A DNA stretch of 43,166 nucleotides from an uncultured Nitrosomonadaceae bacterium (lineage in GTDB: Bacteria; Pseudomonadota; Gammaproteobacteria; Burkholderiales; Nitrosomonadaceae), in the NCBI GenBank assembly GCA_943787405.1, contig CALSMH010000008.1, positions 1-43,166 on the forward strand. The letters run 5' to 3'. A model generated the notes under the pieces. That model saw only the letters and a list, made by a program, of their open reading frames with translations. It had not been told where the DNA came from and made no database searches. The position numbers and the translations under genes are program-made. This document shows, one piece after another, positions 17,805 to 29,854 of this stretch. How positions within the stretch are numbered: position 1 is the first letter of the stretch; each line of letters starts with the position of its first letter.

Positions 17805-20054
17805 TCAAGCAGGAGTGAGTTTGGCATATTCTAGTGACAACCATTTTATTCCATATTGGCTAAATTTAACCTGAACGCGGCCATCTGATACGCCACCTTC
17901 ACAATTTACAATTATGCCTTCTCCAAACTTTGCGTGAAGTACGTTCTGCCCTATACTCCATTTTGAATTATTCGAATCCAAAATACCTGATGCAGATCCT
18001 TTCATTCTAGGTTTGGAATCCGAAATCAGAGCGCCAGTTCTATAATTTTTTTCTCCAGATAGCCGTCCAGTATCCGCTGGCTCTTGTACAGGGTGTAAAA
18101 ATTTTAATAACTTTTCAGGAATTTCCTTTAAGAAACGAGAAGGAATATTGTAACGAGTTTGACCATGCATCATTCGGCTCTGCGTAAAACTCAGATACAT
18201 TCTCCGCTGTGCTCGGGTCAAAGCCACATACATGAGGCGGCGCTCTTCATCTAGTCCACCAGCTTCGTTACGACTATTGTCATGAGGGAACAAGCCCTCT
18301 TCCAATCCGCTAAGAAAAACACTATGAAATTCTAATCCCTTAGAAGAATGTACCGTCATTAATTGAATTGCATCCTGATCATTACCACTCTGGTGCTCGC
18401 CTGCCTCCAGTGATGCATGTGCAAGAAATGCTGTGAGGCTGCTATCCTCAGCTTCCTGAATATAGCTTGTGACAGCGTTAATCAACTCATTCAAGTTCTC
18501 TAGCCTGTTAGCCCCTTCACGCTGGCTATTATAATAAGGCACAAGTCCACTGTGCTCTAACATATGCTTAATTATTTCTGGTAACGTTAACTCTAGGCAG
18601 ATTTGTTGCATTGACTCAATTAAAAATACAAAACTGTTAAGTCCTTTTTTTGGAATACCTGCAGCTCTATTTTCAATATTCGGAACTAAATTCCCACCTT
18701 TCAACCCCTGGTTCAGGGCCGCCCCTCCTCTGTTTTCTATTGCTGCCTGCCATAGACTTCCACCTTTCTCTTTGGCACTATCTTGTAATTGCTCTAAACT
18801 ACGAGCACCAATTCCACGTGCAGGAAAATTGATAATTCGTAACAGTGCATTATCATCATTTGGATTAGCGATCATTCGTAAATACGCTAGTGCATGCTTA
18901 ATTTCCTGACGCTCAAAGAAACGCAAACCTCCATATACTCGATAAGACAAAGAAGCATTAAATAGAGCATGCTCTAACACGCGTGATTGAGCATTTGAGC
19001 GGTATAACAAACCTATCTGTGATAACTTTATTCCCTCTTCCTGTAATGACTTTGTCTCTTTTACAATAAAAGCAGCTTCATCAAAATCGGTTGGCGCATT
19101 GTATACTCTTAAGAGTTCACCATCACCTTCAGAGGTCCAAAGATTCTTATCTAAACGCCCATTATTATTACGTATTAATGTATTAGCAGCATCCAGTATG
19201 TTGCCATGCGAACGATAATTTTGTTCTAATTTTATAATCTCTGAAATGTGAAAATCACGCTCGAAATCTTTCATATTACCGGTATTCGCGCCACGAAATG
19301 CATAGATACTTTGATCATCATCTCCCACAACAAATACTGAAGCTTCAACACCGGCAAGCAACCTAAGCCACTTGTATTGTAATTGACTGGTATCTTGGAA
19401 CTCATCTACTAATATATGACTGAACCGACCACTATAGTGTTTCTGCAAAATCTCATTACGAGTTAGCAACTCATAACTGCGCAACAATAGCTCTGCAAAA
19501 TCTACTACTCCTTCCTTGTTGCATTGCTGCTCATACACTAGATAAAACTCAGCCATCTTACGCGTAAAATCATCGGATGCCTCAACCTGGGACCCTCTTA
19601 TCCCCCCATCTTTTGCATTGTTAATAAACCACTGAACCTGTCGTGGCGGAAATTTTTCACTATCTGCATTGATGTCTTTTAGAACTCTCTTTATGACTGC
19701 TAATTGATCTGCCGAGTCAAGAATTTGAAATGCTTGCGGTAATCCTACATCCTGGTAATGAGCACGTAGCATACGATGACACAAACCGTGAAAAGTACCT
19801 ACCCACATACCCTGAGTATTAATTGGCAACATAGCGGAAACACGCATGAGCATTTCCTTAGCCGCCTTGTTCGTAAAAGTAACAGCCAATATACTGTGAG
19901 GGCTAACTTGCCTAGACTGGATTAAATATGCGATGCGGGTAGTAAGTACTCGAGTTTTACCACTACCTGCGCCAGCCAGCACCAAAGCTGACTGATCTTG
20001 CAGAGTAACCGCTTTGAGTTGCTCATTATTGAGGCTGGAAAGTAGAAGAGACAT
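17805..20054 (-). CDS. uvrD: UvrD/Rep-type superfamily 1 DNA helicase
   Basis: ATP-driven 3'-5' helicase for nucleotide-excision and mismatch repair, 749 residues. Motif I is LVLAGAGSGKTRVL (about 26-39), followed by TFTNKAAKEM, motif II VDEFQDTSQLQY, motif III GDDDQSIYAFRGA, motif IV LEQNYRS, motif V MTVHSSKGLEF and motif VI YVALTRAQ. A C-terminal tudor-like domain (VLHAKFGEGII, VQVKFSQYGIKWL) marks UvrD/PcrA over Rep. At about residues 435-475 there is extra sequence with two IENR-containing segments, which looks like an internal duplication of roughly 20 codons. The prk gene lies upstream on the same strand, 90 bases away. Confidence 0.95.
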   Translation of the reverse strand: MSLLLSSLNNEQLKAVTLQDQSALVLAGAGSGKTRVLTTRIAYLIQSRQVSPHSILAVTFTNKAAKEMLMRVSAMLPINTQGMWVGTFHGLCHRMLRAHYQDVGLPQAFQILDSADQLAVIKRVLKDINADSEKFPPRQVQWFINNAKDGGIRGSQVEASDDFTRKMAEFYLVYEQQCNKEGVVDFAELLLRSYELLTRNEILQKHYSGRFSHILVDEFQDTSQLQYKWLRLLAGVEASVFVVGDDDQSIYAFRGANTGNMKDFERDFHISEIIKLEQNYRSHGNILDAANTLIRNNNGRLDKNLWTSEGDGELLRVYNAPTDFDEAAFIVKETKSLQEEGIKLSQIGLLYRSNAQSRVLEHALFNASLSYRVYGGLRFFERQEIKHALAYLRMIANPNDDNALLRIINFPARGIGARSLEQLQDSAKEKGGSLWQAAIENRGGAALNQGLKGGNLVPNIENRAAGIPKKGLNSFVFLIESMQQICLELTLPEIIKHMLEHSGLVPYYNSQREGANRLENLNELINAVTSYIQEAEDSSLTAFLAHASLEAGEHQSGNDQDAIQLMTVHSSKGLEFHSVFLSGLEEGLFPHDNSRNEAGGLDEERRLMYVALTRAQRRMYLSFTQSRMMHGQTRYNIPSRFLKEIPEKLLKFLHPVQEPADTGRLSGEKNYRTGALISDSKPRMKGSASGILDSNNSKWSIGQNVLHAKFGEGIIVNCEGGVSDGRVQVKFSQYGIKWLSLEYAKLTPA

Positions 20055-20092
20055 TGAAAGAGGCTGTTCCCAGCAGTATATTCTAAACTGAA

Positions 20093-20098
20093 ATTATA
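20093..20098 (-). promoter_or_regulatory. Possible -10 element of the uvrD promoter
   Basis: On the minus strand a consensus TATAAT preceded by CTG lies 38 bases upstream of the uvrD start. A weak GTTCAA sits 17 bases upstream as -35. It is flanked by a GAGGCTGT/ACAGCCTC inverted repeat (20060-20067 and 20098-20105). Confidence 0.35.
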
Positions 20099-20144
20099 CA
20101 GCCTCCGTCAATTTATTGAACACTGAAGAAATCTATATTACTAT

Positions 20145-21017
20145 TTATTTCTTTTTCCTCTTAGCTGCCATCTCTAGAATTAATGGTGTCAATATTAGCT
20201 CTATCGCTAATCCCATTTTTCCACCAGGAACAACTATAGTATTCGGGCGCGACATAAAGGAATCATGAATCATAGACAAAAGGCAAGAAAAATCTACATT
20301 CTTAGTATCCTGGAAACGTATTACAACAAGACTCTCGTCCAATGTTGGAATTTCTCTTGCGATAAAAGGATTAGAGGTGTCTACAGTTGGCACCCTCTGA
20401 AAATTAATATGAGTACGTGAGAACTGAGGAGTAATGTAATGCGCGTAATCATACATACGCAGTAAGATAGTGTCCGTTACTGCTTCAGCTGAATAACCAC
20501 GAGCACTTGTATCACGGTAAATTTTCTGGATCCATTCAAGATTAACAGCAGGAACAACCCCTACTAGTAAGTCTACATATTTAGCGACATCTGCAGTGCT
20601 ACTCTTTACACCGCCATGCAGACCTTCATAAAACAACATATCTGAACCACGAGCAATTGATGACCATGGAGTGAATGTGCCAGCTTTTTGTTTATAAGGG
20701 GCTCCTTCCTCATCATTATGTAAATAAAGTCGCGTCTTTCCACTACCATTCTTACTATATTCTTTAAAAAGTGTTTCCAGCTTCTTAAATTCATTCGCCT
20801 CGGGGCCAAAGTGGCTAATAGGGCGGCCATGCTTTTCCACTGATTTAGCTACGGCTTTTTTCATCGCAACACGATCATAGCGATGAAAACTATCACCTTC
20901 TACTACAGCCACATTAATCTTTTCACGACAAAAAATTTGCTCAAAGCTATTTTTGACCGTTGAGGTGCCAGCACCAGATGATCCGGTGACAGCTATAACA
21001 GGGTGTTTTTTTGACAT
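20145..21017 (-). CDS. prk: Phosphoribulokinase
   Basis: Calvin-cycle enzyme that phosphorylates ribulose 5-phosphate to ribulose 1,5-bisphosphate, the RuBisCO substrate. The ATG at 21017 is preferred to an in-frame start ten codons earlier, because it has GGAG about ten bases upstream and starts MSKKHPVIAVTGSSGAGTST with the P-loop at 11-19. The protein has 290 residues, the length of the proteobacterial class I enzyme. Other segments are VEGDSFHRYDR, HFGPEANEF, FYEGLHGGV and the C-terminal FIAREIPTLDESLVVIRF. RuBisCO genes are not in the window. Its presence argues for autotrophic growth. Confidence 0.95.
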   Translation of the reverse strand: MSKKHPVIAVTGSSGAGTSTVKNSFEQIFCREKINVAVVEGDSFHRYDRVAMKKAVAKSVEKHGRPISHFGPEANEFKKLETLFKEYSKNGSGKTRLYLHNDEEGAPYKQKAGTFTPWSSIARGSDMLFYEGLHGGVKSSTADVAKYVDLLVGVVPAVNLEWIQKIYRDTSARGYSAEAVTDTILLRMYDYAHYITPQFSRTHINFQRVPTVDTSNPFIAREIPTLDESLVVIRFQDTKNVDFSCLLSMIHDSFMSRPNTIVVPGGKMGLAIELILTPLILEMAAKRKKK

Positions 21018-23959
<2,942 letters not shown>

Positions 23960-24143
23960 GCTTAAATTAAAACTGGTGTTTATAATTACAGAAATTAAAT
24001 TCCCTACTCAAAGGACAGTAAAATTAATGATTCTTGATAGGCCATTGACCACTACCCAGAAAATCGTATGACAACTGCCTAACAAACAACGCTAGTAACT
24101 TTTATAGATTGCATTGGAAAATTTCTCTTATCAAATATAAGTA

Positions 24144-25154
24144 ATGCATATCCAACCAGCGAACCTTTCCCAACATCTCCAAAAAAAACTCTTAACATTT
24201 TATACCGTATATGGAGAGGAGCCACTATTGGCTATTGAGTCTGCTGACTTGATTCGTAAAATGGCCCGTATGGATGGCTATATTGAGAGAGAAATATTTA
24301 CAATAGATAATAAATTCAAAAAATCAGACTTACTACTAAGAAGTAACAGCTTATCTCTATTTGGCGAAAAAAGATTAATTGATATCCGTGTTCCTTCAGG
24401 AAAACCTGGAAAAGAAGGCGGCAAGGCTATTGAAGATTATTGCTGCTCGCTACCACCAGACACACTAACTCTGGTTACATTACCCAAAATAGATAAACAA
24501 GGAAAAATAACAAAATGGTTCAAGACTCTTGAAAAAACTGGACCTATGATCTCAGTTCCATTAGTAGAGTTTAACCAGCTTCCAGGCTGGATTAATCAGC
24601 GTCTAAGTATACAAAACCAGAGAACTGATCCGGATACCTTGCGTTTCTTTGCAGAAAAAGTAGAAGGAAATCTTCTGGCAGCTAATCAGGAGATCAAGAA
24701 ACTTAAACTACTCTATCCGCCAGGCACATTATCTTTTACTCAAATAAAGAATGTGGTAATGGAGGTGGCAAGATATGATATTTTTAAATTATCAGACTCA
24801 ATGCTGACAGGAGAAATAGCCCGCTTCATCCTCATACTGAAAGGGCTACAAGGAGAAGGAGCTGCTGTGCCATTTATTCTAGCAATACTTGCAGGACAAA
24901 TCCGCTCATTGATCATTATTCGTAAGGGATTAGACTCTGGTAAGACTTATACACAACTAATGAGAGAAGCAAACGTATGGGGAGACCGTCAAAAAATAAT
25001 GGGAAATGCAGCTAAACGAGTTGGATTAAAACTACTGGTAAAAGCATTATTACATGCTGCGAAAATAGATAAAATAAGTAAAGGTGTTAAAAAAGGGGAT
25101 GCTTGGGACGAAATTGAACAGCTAGGATTACATTTTGCATTTAAAAAAAGCTAA
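24144..25154 (+). CDS. holA: DNA polymerase III delta subunit
   Basis: Clamp-loader subunit that opens the beta sliding clamp. The 336-residue protein has the delta N-terminal AAA+-like fold: YTVYGEEPLLAIESADLIRK near residues 20-40, then LFGEKRLIDIRVPSG and the LVTLPKIDKQGKITKWFKTL segment. The helical C-terminal part has ILAILAGQIRSLIIIRKG. The usual order leuS-lptE-holA-proA is kept here except that lptE is missing; the 184-base gap before holA holds no lipoprotein-like frame. No clear ribosome site precedes the ATG. Confidence 0.93.
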   Translation: MHIQPANLSQHLQKKLLTFYTVYGEEPLLAIESADLIRKMARMDGYIEREIFTIDNKFKKSDLLLRSNSLSLFGEKRLIDIRVPSGKPGKEGGKAIEDYCCSLPPDTLTLVTLPKIDKQGKITKWFKTLEKTGPMISVPLVEFNQLPGWINQRLSIQNQRTDPDTLRFFAEKVEGNLLAANQEIKKLKLLYPPGTLSFTQIKNVVMEVARYDIFKLSDSMLTGEIARFILILKGLQGEGAAVPFILAILAGQIRSLIIIRKGLDSGKTYTQLMREANVWGDRQKIMGNAAKRVGLKLLVKALLHAAKIDKISKGVKKGDAWDEIEQLGLHFAFKKS

Positions 25155-25160
25155 CCATAT

Positions 25161-25200
25161 TTTATTCTTATAGAATAAATAGAGTCATTTCATTTATTCT
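25161..25200 (+). repeat. Three-arm inverted repeat after holA
   Basis: TTTATTCT (25161-25168) pairs perfectly with AGAATAAA (25172-25179). The same middle arm, AGAATAAAT (25172-25180), can instead pair with ATTTATTCT (25192-25200). So two exclusive hairpins are possible. The arm sequence is shared with the hairpin after yggT. It starts six bases past the holA stop and may be a weak terminator. Confidence 0.45.
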
Positions 25201-25346
25201 AATTATTGTATAAAACCATCTAATAGACTTGCTTAATCTAAATTAGACTTCCCTCTAAGTTCCTATATTCTATATTTGTAATGTGACCTTCCTTACCCGC
25301 AGTATCTGTATCATTACACTACAGAAACATTGTTGGCAGCCTAACT

Positions 25347-25355
25347 TGCTATACT
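25347..25355 (+). promoter_or_regulatory. Possible extended -10 promoter of proA
   Basis: TTGCTATACT contains TG, one base, then TATACT (25350-25355), an extended -10. It lies about 43 bases upstream of the proA ATG and gives a leader of normal length. The -35 region is poor. Confidence 0.4.
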
Positions 25356-25397
25356 GTATCAATATTTATTGATTTACTGAAAACTTGGAACCAAAAA

Positions 25398-26660
25398 ATG
25401 GATAATGTAGACATTAAGACCTACATGCAGATGGTGGGGCGTGAAGCTCGTACTGCATCACATACGATGGCGAAAATAGACTCTTCTTCCAAAAACAAAG
25501 CACTTACTGAAATAGCCGCGTCAATCAAAAAAAATGAAAAGAATTTATTAGCTGCAAATAAGGATGATTTAGAGGCAGCAAAAGCTCAGGGTCTCGACTC
25601 GGCTTTAATAGATCGCCTGACGCTTACCTCAAAAGGCGTCACTAATATGGTAGAGGGCTTATTACAGATAGCTTCCCTTGCTGACCCTGTTGGAGAAATA
25701 AGCGATTTAAACTATCGCCCTTCTGGAATTCAGGTTGGGAAAATGCGAGTGCCGCTAGGTGTAATTGGGATTATTTATGAAGCACGCCCTAATGTTACAG
25801 CTGATGCAGCCGGACTGTGTATCAAAGCAGGAAATTCAGCAATATTGCGTGGTGGCTCCGAAGCATATAATTGTAATCAAGCTATTGCCGCATGCGTAAA
25901 AGAAGGTCTCAGAATCTCTGGTCTGCCAGAAACAGTAATACAAGTAATAAATACTATTGATCGAGATGCGGTAGGTGAACTAATTACCATGAAAGAATTT
26001 GTAGATGTAATTGTTCCGCGTGGAGGAAAAGGTCTAATTAAACGTATTTCTGATGAAGCGTGTATTCCAGTCATCAAGCATCTTGACGGTGTATGTCATG
26101 TCTATATAGATGAAGGAGCTGATCTAGATAAATCTATCAGCATTGCTGACAATTCAAAAACTCAGCGCTATGGTACCTGCAACACTATGGAAACCTTATT
26201 GGTACATGAGAAAATGGCACGAGAAGTACTACCACCCCTATGTAAGATTTACCTTGATAAAGGGGTAGAGCTTCGAGGCGATAAATCTTCATGCGCTATC
26301 GTAGTAAAAATGACCCAAGCTACAGAAGATGATTGGAAAACTGAATATTTGGCCTCAATTTTAAGTGTACGAATAGTAAATAGCCTGGATCAGGCTTTGG
26401 AGCACATCAATTTATATGGCTCACATCATACTGATTCTATAGTTACAGAGGACTACTCTCGCGCCCGACGCTTTCTACGAGAAGTGGACTCTAGTTCAGT
26501 AATGGTAAACACTTCTACTCGTTTTGCTGATGGCTTTGAATATGGCCTAGGTGCTGAGATCGGCATTTCTACTGACAAAATACATGCACGTGGGCCAGTG
26601 GGGCTAGAAGGTCTAACTAGCCAGAAATTTATAGTATTAGGAAATGGTCAAATTCGGTAG
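25398..26660 (+). CDS. proA: Gamma-glutamyl phosphate reductase
   Basis: NADPH-dependent reduction of glutamyl 5-phosphate to the semialdehyde in proline synthesis. The 420-residue length and aldehyde-dehydrogenase-like fold match ProA. Segments seen are [39 protein letters not shown], the catalytic-Cys motif [15 protein letters not shown], and the C-terminal [21 protein letters not shown] split over the active site. It follows holA as in related genomes; lpdA follows 28 bases later on the same strand. The proC product acts downstream in the same pathway; proB is not in the window. Confidence 0.97.
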   Translation: MDNVDIKTYMQMVGREARTASHTMAKIDSSSKNKALTEIAASIKKNEKNLLAANKDDLEAAKAQGLDSALIDRLTLTSKGVTNMVEGLLQIASLADPVGEISDLNYRPSGIQVGKMRVPLGVIGIIYEARPNVTADAAGLCIKAGNSAILRGGSEAYNCNQAIAACVKEGLRISGLPETVIQVINTIDRDAVGELITMKEFVDVIVPRGGKGLIKRISDEACIPVIKHLDGVCHVYIDEGADLDKSISIADNSKTQRYGTCNTMETLLVHEKMAREVLPPLCKIYLDKGVELRGDKSSCAIVVKMTQATEDDWKTEYLASILSVRIVNSLDQALEHINLYGSHHTDSIVTEDYSRARRFLREVDSSSVMVNTSTRFADGFEYGLGAEIGISTDKIHARGPVGLEGLTSQKFIVLGNGQIR

Positions 26661-26688
26661 TAAACAACATAATTTTTTATAGCATACT

Positions 26689-28443
26689 ATGACTCAGCTT
26701 ATCGAAATTAAAGTCCCTGATGTTGGTGACTTCAAAGAAGTTCCTGTTATTGAAATACTAGTACAACCTGGAGATAGTGTAGAAAAAGAAACCTCTCTTA
26801 TCACACTAGAAACTGATAAGGCTACAATAGAAATTCCTGCACCTCAGAATGGCACAGTAAAAGAAATTAAGGTAAAAATTGGCGACACAGTTTCGGAAGG
26901 ATCAATAATACTTACATTGCAACCAATAACCAACCTAACAGATTCTCCTCCTCACGCCAAAAAAAATACTAAAACAGAATTTTCTCCACCTACAGCTAGT
27001 CCTATTTCAACTCAATCTACTACGATTCCTCGTGGTGATATTCATGCAGATGTGGCTATATTAGGAGCAGGGCCAGGTGGCTATACAGCAGCTTTTAGAG
27101 CAGCTGATCTCGGAAAGAAAGTAATACTGATTGAACGCTACCCAGTACTTGGGGGGGTCTGTCTCAATGTCGGCTGCATTCCCTCAAAAGCATTACTACA
27201 TATGGCAAAAGTTGTCACTGATGCAGAAGAAACCATTCATGCCGGTGTTAATTTCAATACACCTAAGCTTGAATTAGATAAGCTGCGAGAATGGAAAGAG
27301 TCAATTATTGAAAAACTTACTAATGGCCTAACCGCACTAGCAAAAAAAAGGAACGTAGAAGTCATACAAGGGAATGGAGAATTTATTACTCCCAATATGA
27401 TTTCAGTAACCACGCCTAATGGCCAAAAAACCGTTTCATTCGAATACTGTGTAATCGCAGCAGGATCAAGCGTAGCCCATCCTCCTGGGATTATCCAAAA
27501 TGACTCTAGAATTATTGATTCAACAGGCGCCTTAGAACTTGAAGATATTCCCAAACGAATGTTAATCATTGGTGGTGGGATCATTGGTCTAGAAATGGCA
27601 ACAATTTATGATGCATTCGGATCTAAAGTAAGCGTGGTAGAGATGAAGGATCAATTAATTTCTGGTGCTGATAAAGATCTTATTAAGCCGCTATATAGAA
27701 GAATAAAGAAACGCTATGAAGCAATCTATCTTAAAACTAAAGTTAGTAAAATAAATCCACAGAAGGACGGGTTGAAAGTTACCTTCGAAGGAGAGGAATC
27801 TCCTGGGACTCAGACTTATGATCGCATTTTAGTTGCAGTCGGACGCCGTCCTAATGGACACGCTATAGAAGCAGAAAATGCGGGTGTCCATGTTACTAAA
27901 CAAGGCTTCATTCCAGTTGATAACCAGCTACGAACAAACGTTCCGAATATTTTTGGTATCGGCGATATTGTGGGAGAGCCAATGCTTGCTCATAAAGCAA
28001 CGCACGAAGGGAAACTTGCCGCAGAAATTATAGCAGGGCAAAAAGCTGCCTTTGATGTCCGCACTATTCCTTCAGTAGCATATACAGATCCAGAAATAGC
28101 TTGGATGGGCTTAACTGAAATTGAGGCAAAGAATCAGGGAATTGATTATGAAAAAGCTAGCTTCCCATGGGCCGCTAGTGGCCGCGCGATAGCTATGGGA
28201 CGCGATGAGGGTATGACAAAATTACTATTCGATAAAAATACGCGCCGCTTGCTCGGTGCAGGGATAGTTGGCATTAATGCAGGAGAATTGATTTCTGAAA
28301 CGGTCCTTGCACTAGAAATGGGTACAGATATGGAAGACATTAGTTTAACTATTCATCCACACCCGACATTATCAGAAACTATTAACTTTGCTGCCGAGAT
28401 AGCAGAGGGATCAATAACTGATCTTTATATGCCAAAGAAATAA
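26689..28443 (+). CDS. lpdA: Dihydrolipoyl dehydrogenase (E3) with N-terminal lipoyl domain
   Basis: Flavoenzyme that reoxidises dihydrolipoamide in 2-oxoacid dehydrogenase complexes. Residues 1-78 form a lipoyl domain with the lipoylated Lys44 in ETDKATIEIP. A Pro/Ser/Thr-rich linker runs to about residue 115. Then comes the E3 core: FAD site AILGAGPGGYTAAFRA, redox disulfide GGVCLNVGCIPSK, NAD site IIGGGIIGLEMA, and the C-terminal His-Glu pair in HPHPTLSETI. The 584-residue length fits the lipoyl-E3 form. The E1 and E2 subunit genes are not adjacent; proA is upstream and an opposite-strand methyltransferase follows. Confidence 0.95.
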   Translation: MTQLIEIKVPDVGDFKEVPVIEILVQPGDSVEKETSLITLETDKATIEIPAPQNGTVKEIKVKIGDTVSEGSIILTLQPITNLTDSPPHAKKNTKTEFSPPTASPISTQSTTIPRGDIHADVAILGAGPGGYTAAFRAADLGKKVILIERYPVLGGVCLNVGCIPSKALLHMAKVVTDAEETIHAGVNFNTPKLELDKLREWKESIIEKLTNGLTALAKKRNVEVIQGNGEFITPNMISVTTPNGQKTVSFEYCVIAAGSSVAHPPGIIQNDSRIIDSTGALELEDIPKRMLIIGGGIIGLEMATIYDAFGSKVSVVEMKDQLISGADKDLIKPLYRRIKKRYEAIYLKTKVSKINPQKDGLKVTFEGEESPGTQTYDRILVAVGRRPNGHAIEAENAGVHVTKQGFIPVDNQLRTNVPNIFGIGDIVGEPMLAHKATHEGKLAAEIIAGQKAAFDVRTIPSVAYTDPEIAWMGLTEIEAKNQGIDYEKASFPWAASGRAIAMGRDEGMTKLLFDKNTRRLLGAGIVGINAGELISETVLALEMGTDMEDISLTIHPHPTLSETINFAAEIAEGSITDLYMPKK

Positions 28444-28460
28444 TCTATTTTATTTGTTTG

Positions 28461-28482
28461 TTAGAAACCAAGTTCTTTCTAA
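28461..28482. terminator. Weak hairpin between lpdA and the converging methyltransferase gene
   Basis: TTAGAAA and TTTCTAA form a 7-bp stem around an eight-base loop in the 57-base gap between two converging genes. It is AT-rich, and no long T run follows on either strand. Confidence 0.35.
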
Positions 28483-28500
28483 TTAATAGCTAGAATAAGA

Positions 28501-29697
28501 TTACATATCTTTTTCTAATAAGAAGCTCCTATCTCCACTCTCAAATCCAATAAGGGGCTGCTGGTTATCTTTGCCTAAAGCAATCACCTTGAATAATTCA
28601 CCCATTTCAGCAGGGCTTACTAATTTCTGCATTTGATTGGCCATAGGTAAGTAGTCACTTGTATTTTCTACTGGTATTCGTGAGAGAATTTCAGTGATGC
28701 CACAGTTAATAAGAAATTGTGCCTGAGAAGTGTAGCCTAATAACTTTAACCCCTCCCCTGCAGCCACATCAGTAATAGCAGTAAAATCTACATGACTTGT
28801 TATATCCTGCAACCCCGGAAAATAAAATGGATCATCATGAGTATGGTGTCGGTAATGGCACATCATCGTGCCCCGATTACGCTGCTCATGATAGTACTCG
28901 TTACGCCCAAAGCCATAATCGATGAGAACTACTGCTCCTTTCTCTAAAATATTTGCAATACTTCTAATAAAACCACGTGCTGAAAGATTGATTTCACTAA
29001 TATAGATTTCAATATTTTTATTATCCAGACTAGCCAGAGGAATTATGTCTTCTGCGATTTTAAAGAGCTCCCCCTCAACCAGTAAGCGGTCACTCCACTC
29101 AAACCTCTTGCCATTCCATACCACGCCACGCTCGAATAAATCATTATCACGCCTAGCCACTAAATGAACCGGCATGGCGTCAAGTACCTCATTTGCAAGT
29201 ATTAAACCTTTAAATTTGGTTGGGAGCTGTTCCAGCCATTGGACCCGAGACAGAAGATGAGGTGCAAATTTAGCAAATAATTTATTCTGCTTCTCCTGCA
29301 GCTCTCCACTTATTTCAAGAATAAAATAGTGCCTTGGCAGCCTGTTTAGACTTTCTAACTCAAGCAATATATCAAGTGCAAGCTTACCGGTTCCAGCTCC
29401 AAATTCTAGAATGTCACTGCTATCTTCACCGACACTCTCTATTATTTGTACAGCTTGTTGGGCAATGGCTCTACCAAATAATGAAGAAACTTCTGGTGCA
29501 GTTACAAAATCTCCGGCACAGCCAAATTTAGTCGTGCCAGAACAATAATATCCCATTCCAGGCGAATAGATTGCGAGCTCCATATAACGTTCAAATGGAA
29601 TCCACCCCCCTGCCGTGGTAATCTCTGAACAGATCATATTTTTTACAGCAGAGCTATGCTTTAGAGCAAATTCATCTGGTGTTGGTAGTAGTGGCAT
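28501..29697 (-). CDS. Class I SAM-dependent methyltransferase, MidA/NDUFAF7-like (COG1565)
   Basis: 398-residue protein. The family is related to mitochondrial NDUFAF7, which methylates an arginine of complex I; the bacterial substrate is not established. Seen in order: an N-terminal segment with GWIPFERYMELAIYSPGMGYY and FVTAPEVSSLFG, the SAM-binding motif ILEFGAGTGKLALDIL, LILANEVLDAMPVHL, and VVLIDYGFGRNEYY with the HHTHDDPFYFPGLQDIT region. It is divergent from the folM-like gene, which commonly neighbours it in betaproteobacteria. Confidence 0.9.
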   Translation of the reverse strand: MPLLPTPDEFALKHSSAVKNMICSEITTAGGWIPFERYMELAIYSPGMGYYCSGTTKFGCAGDFVTAPEVSSLFGRAIAQQAVQIIESVGEDSSDILEFGAGTGKLALDILLELESLNRLPRHYFILEISGELQEKQNKLFAKFAPHLLSRVQWLEQLPTKFKGLILANEVLDAMPVHLVARRDNDLFERGVVWNGKRFEWSDRLLVEGELFKIAEDIIPLASLDNKNIEIYISEINLSARGFIRSIANILEKGAVVLIDYGFGRNEYYHEQRNRGTMMCHYRHHTHDDPFYFPGLQDITSHVDFTAITDVAAGEGLKLLGYTSQAQFLINCGITEILSRIPVENTSDYLPMANQMQKLVSPAEMGELFKVIALGKDNQQPLIGFESGDRSFLLEKDM

Positions 29698-29854
29698 CGG
29701 CGTAAGTGTTGCTTTAAGGTAAATTATCTAAACTTTAGGAATCCTAAATAAAAAATTGACTGCTAAATAGTGTGATGGCACAAGGTAACTTGTTAATACA
29801 TTTAACTTCTGGTTGTTGATACAGATTATCAGAAATACCCGATAGGGGACTGCG

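Noticed and set aside
20060-20105. CTG and CAG half-sites upstream of uvrD, as a possible LexA box
   Set aside because: The half-sites are separated by eight bases, not the ten of a proteobacterial LexA operator, so SOS control is not supported by this alone.
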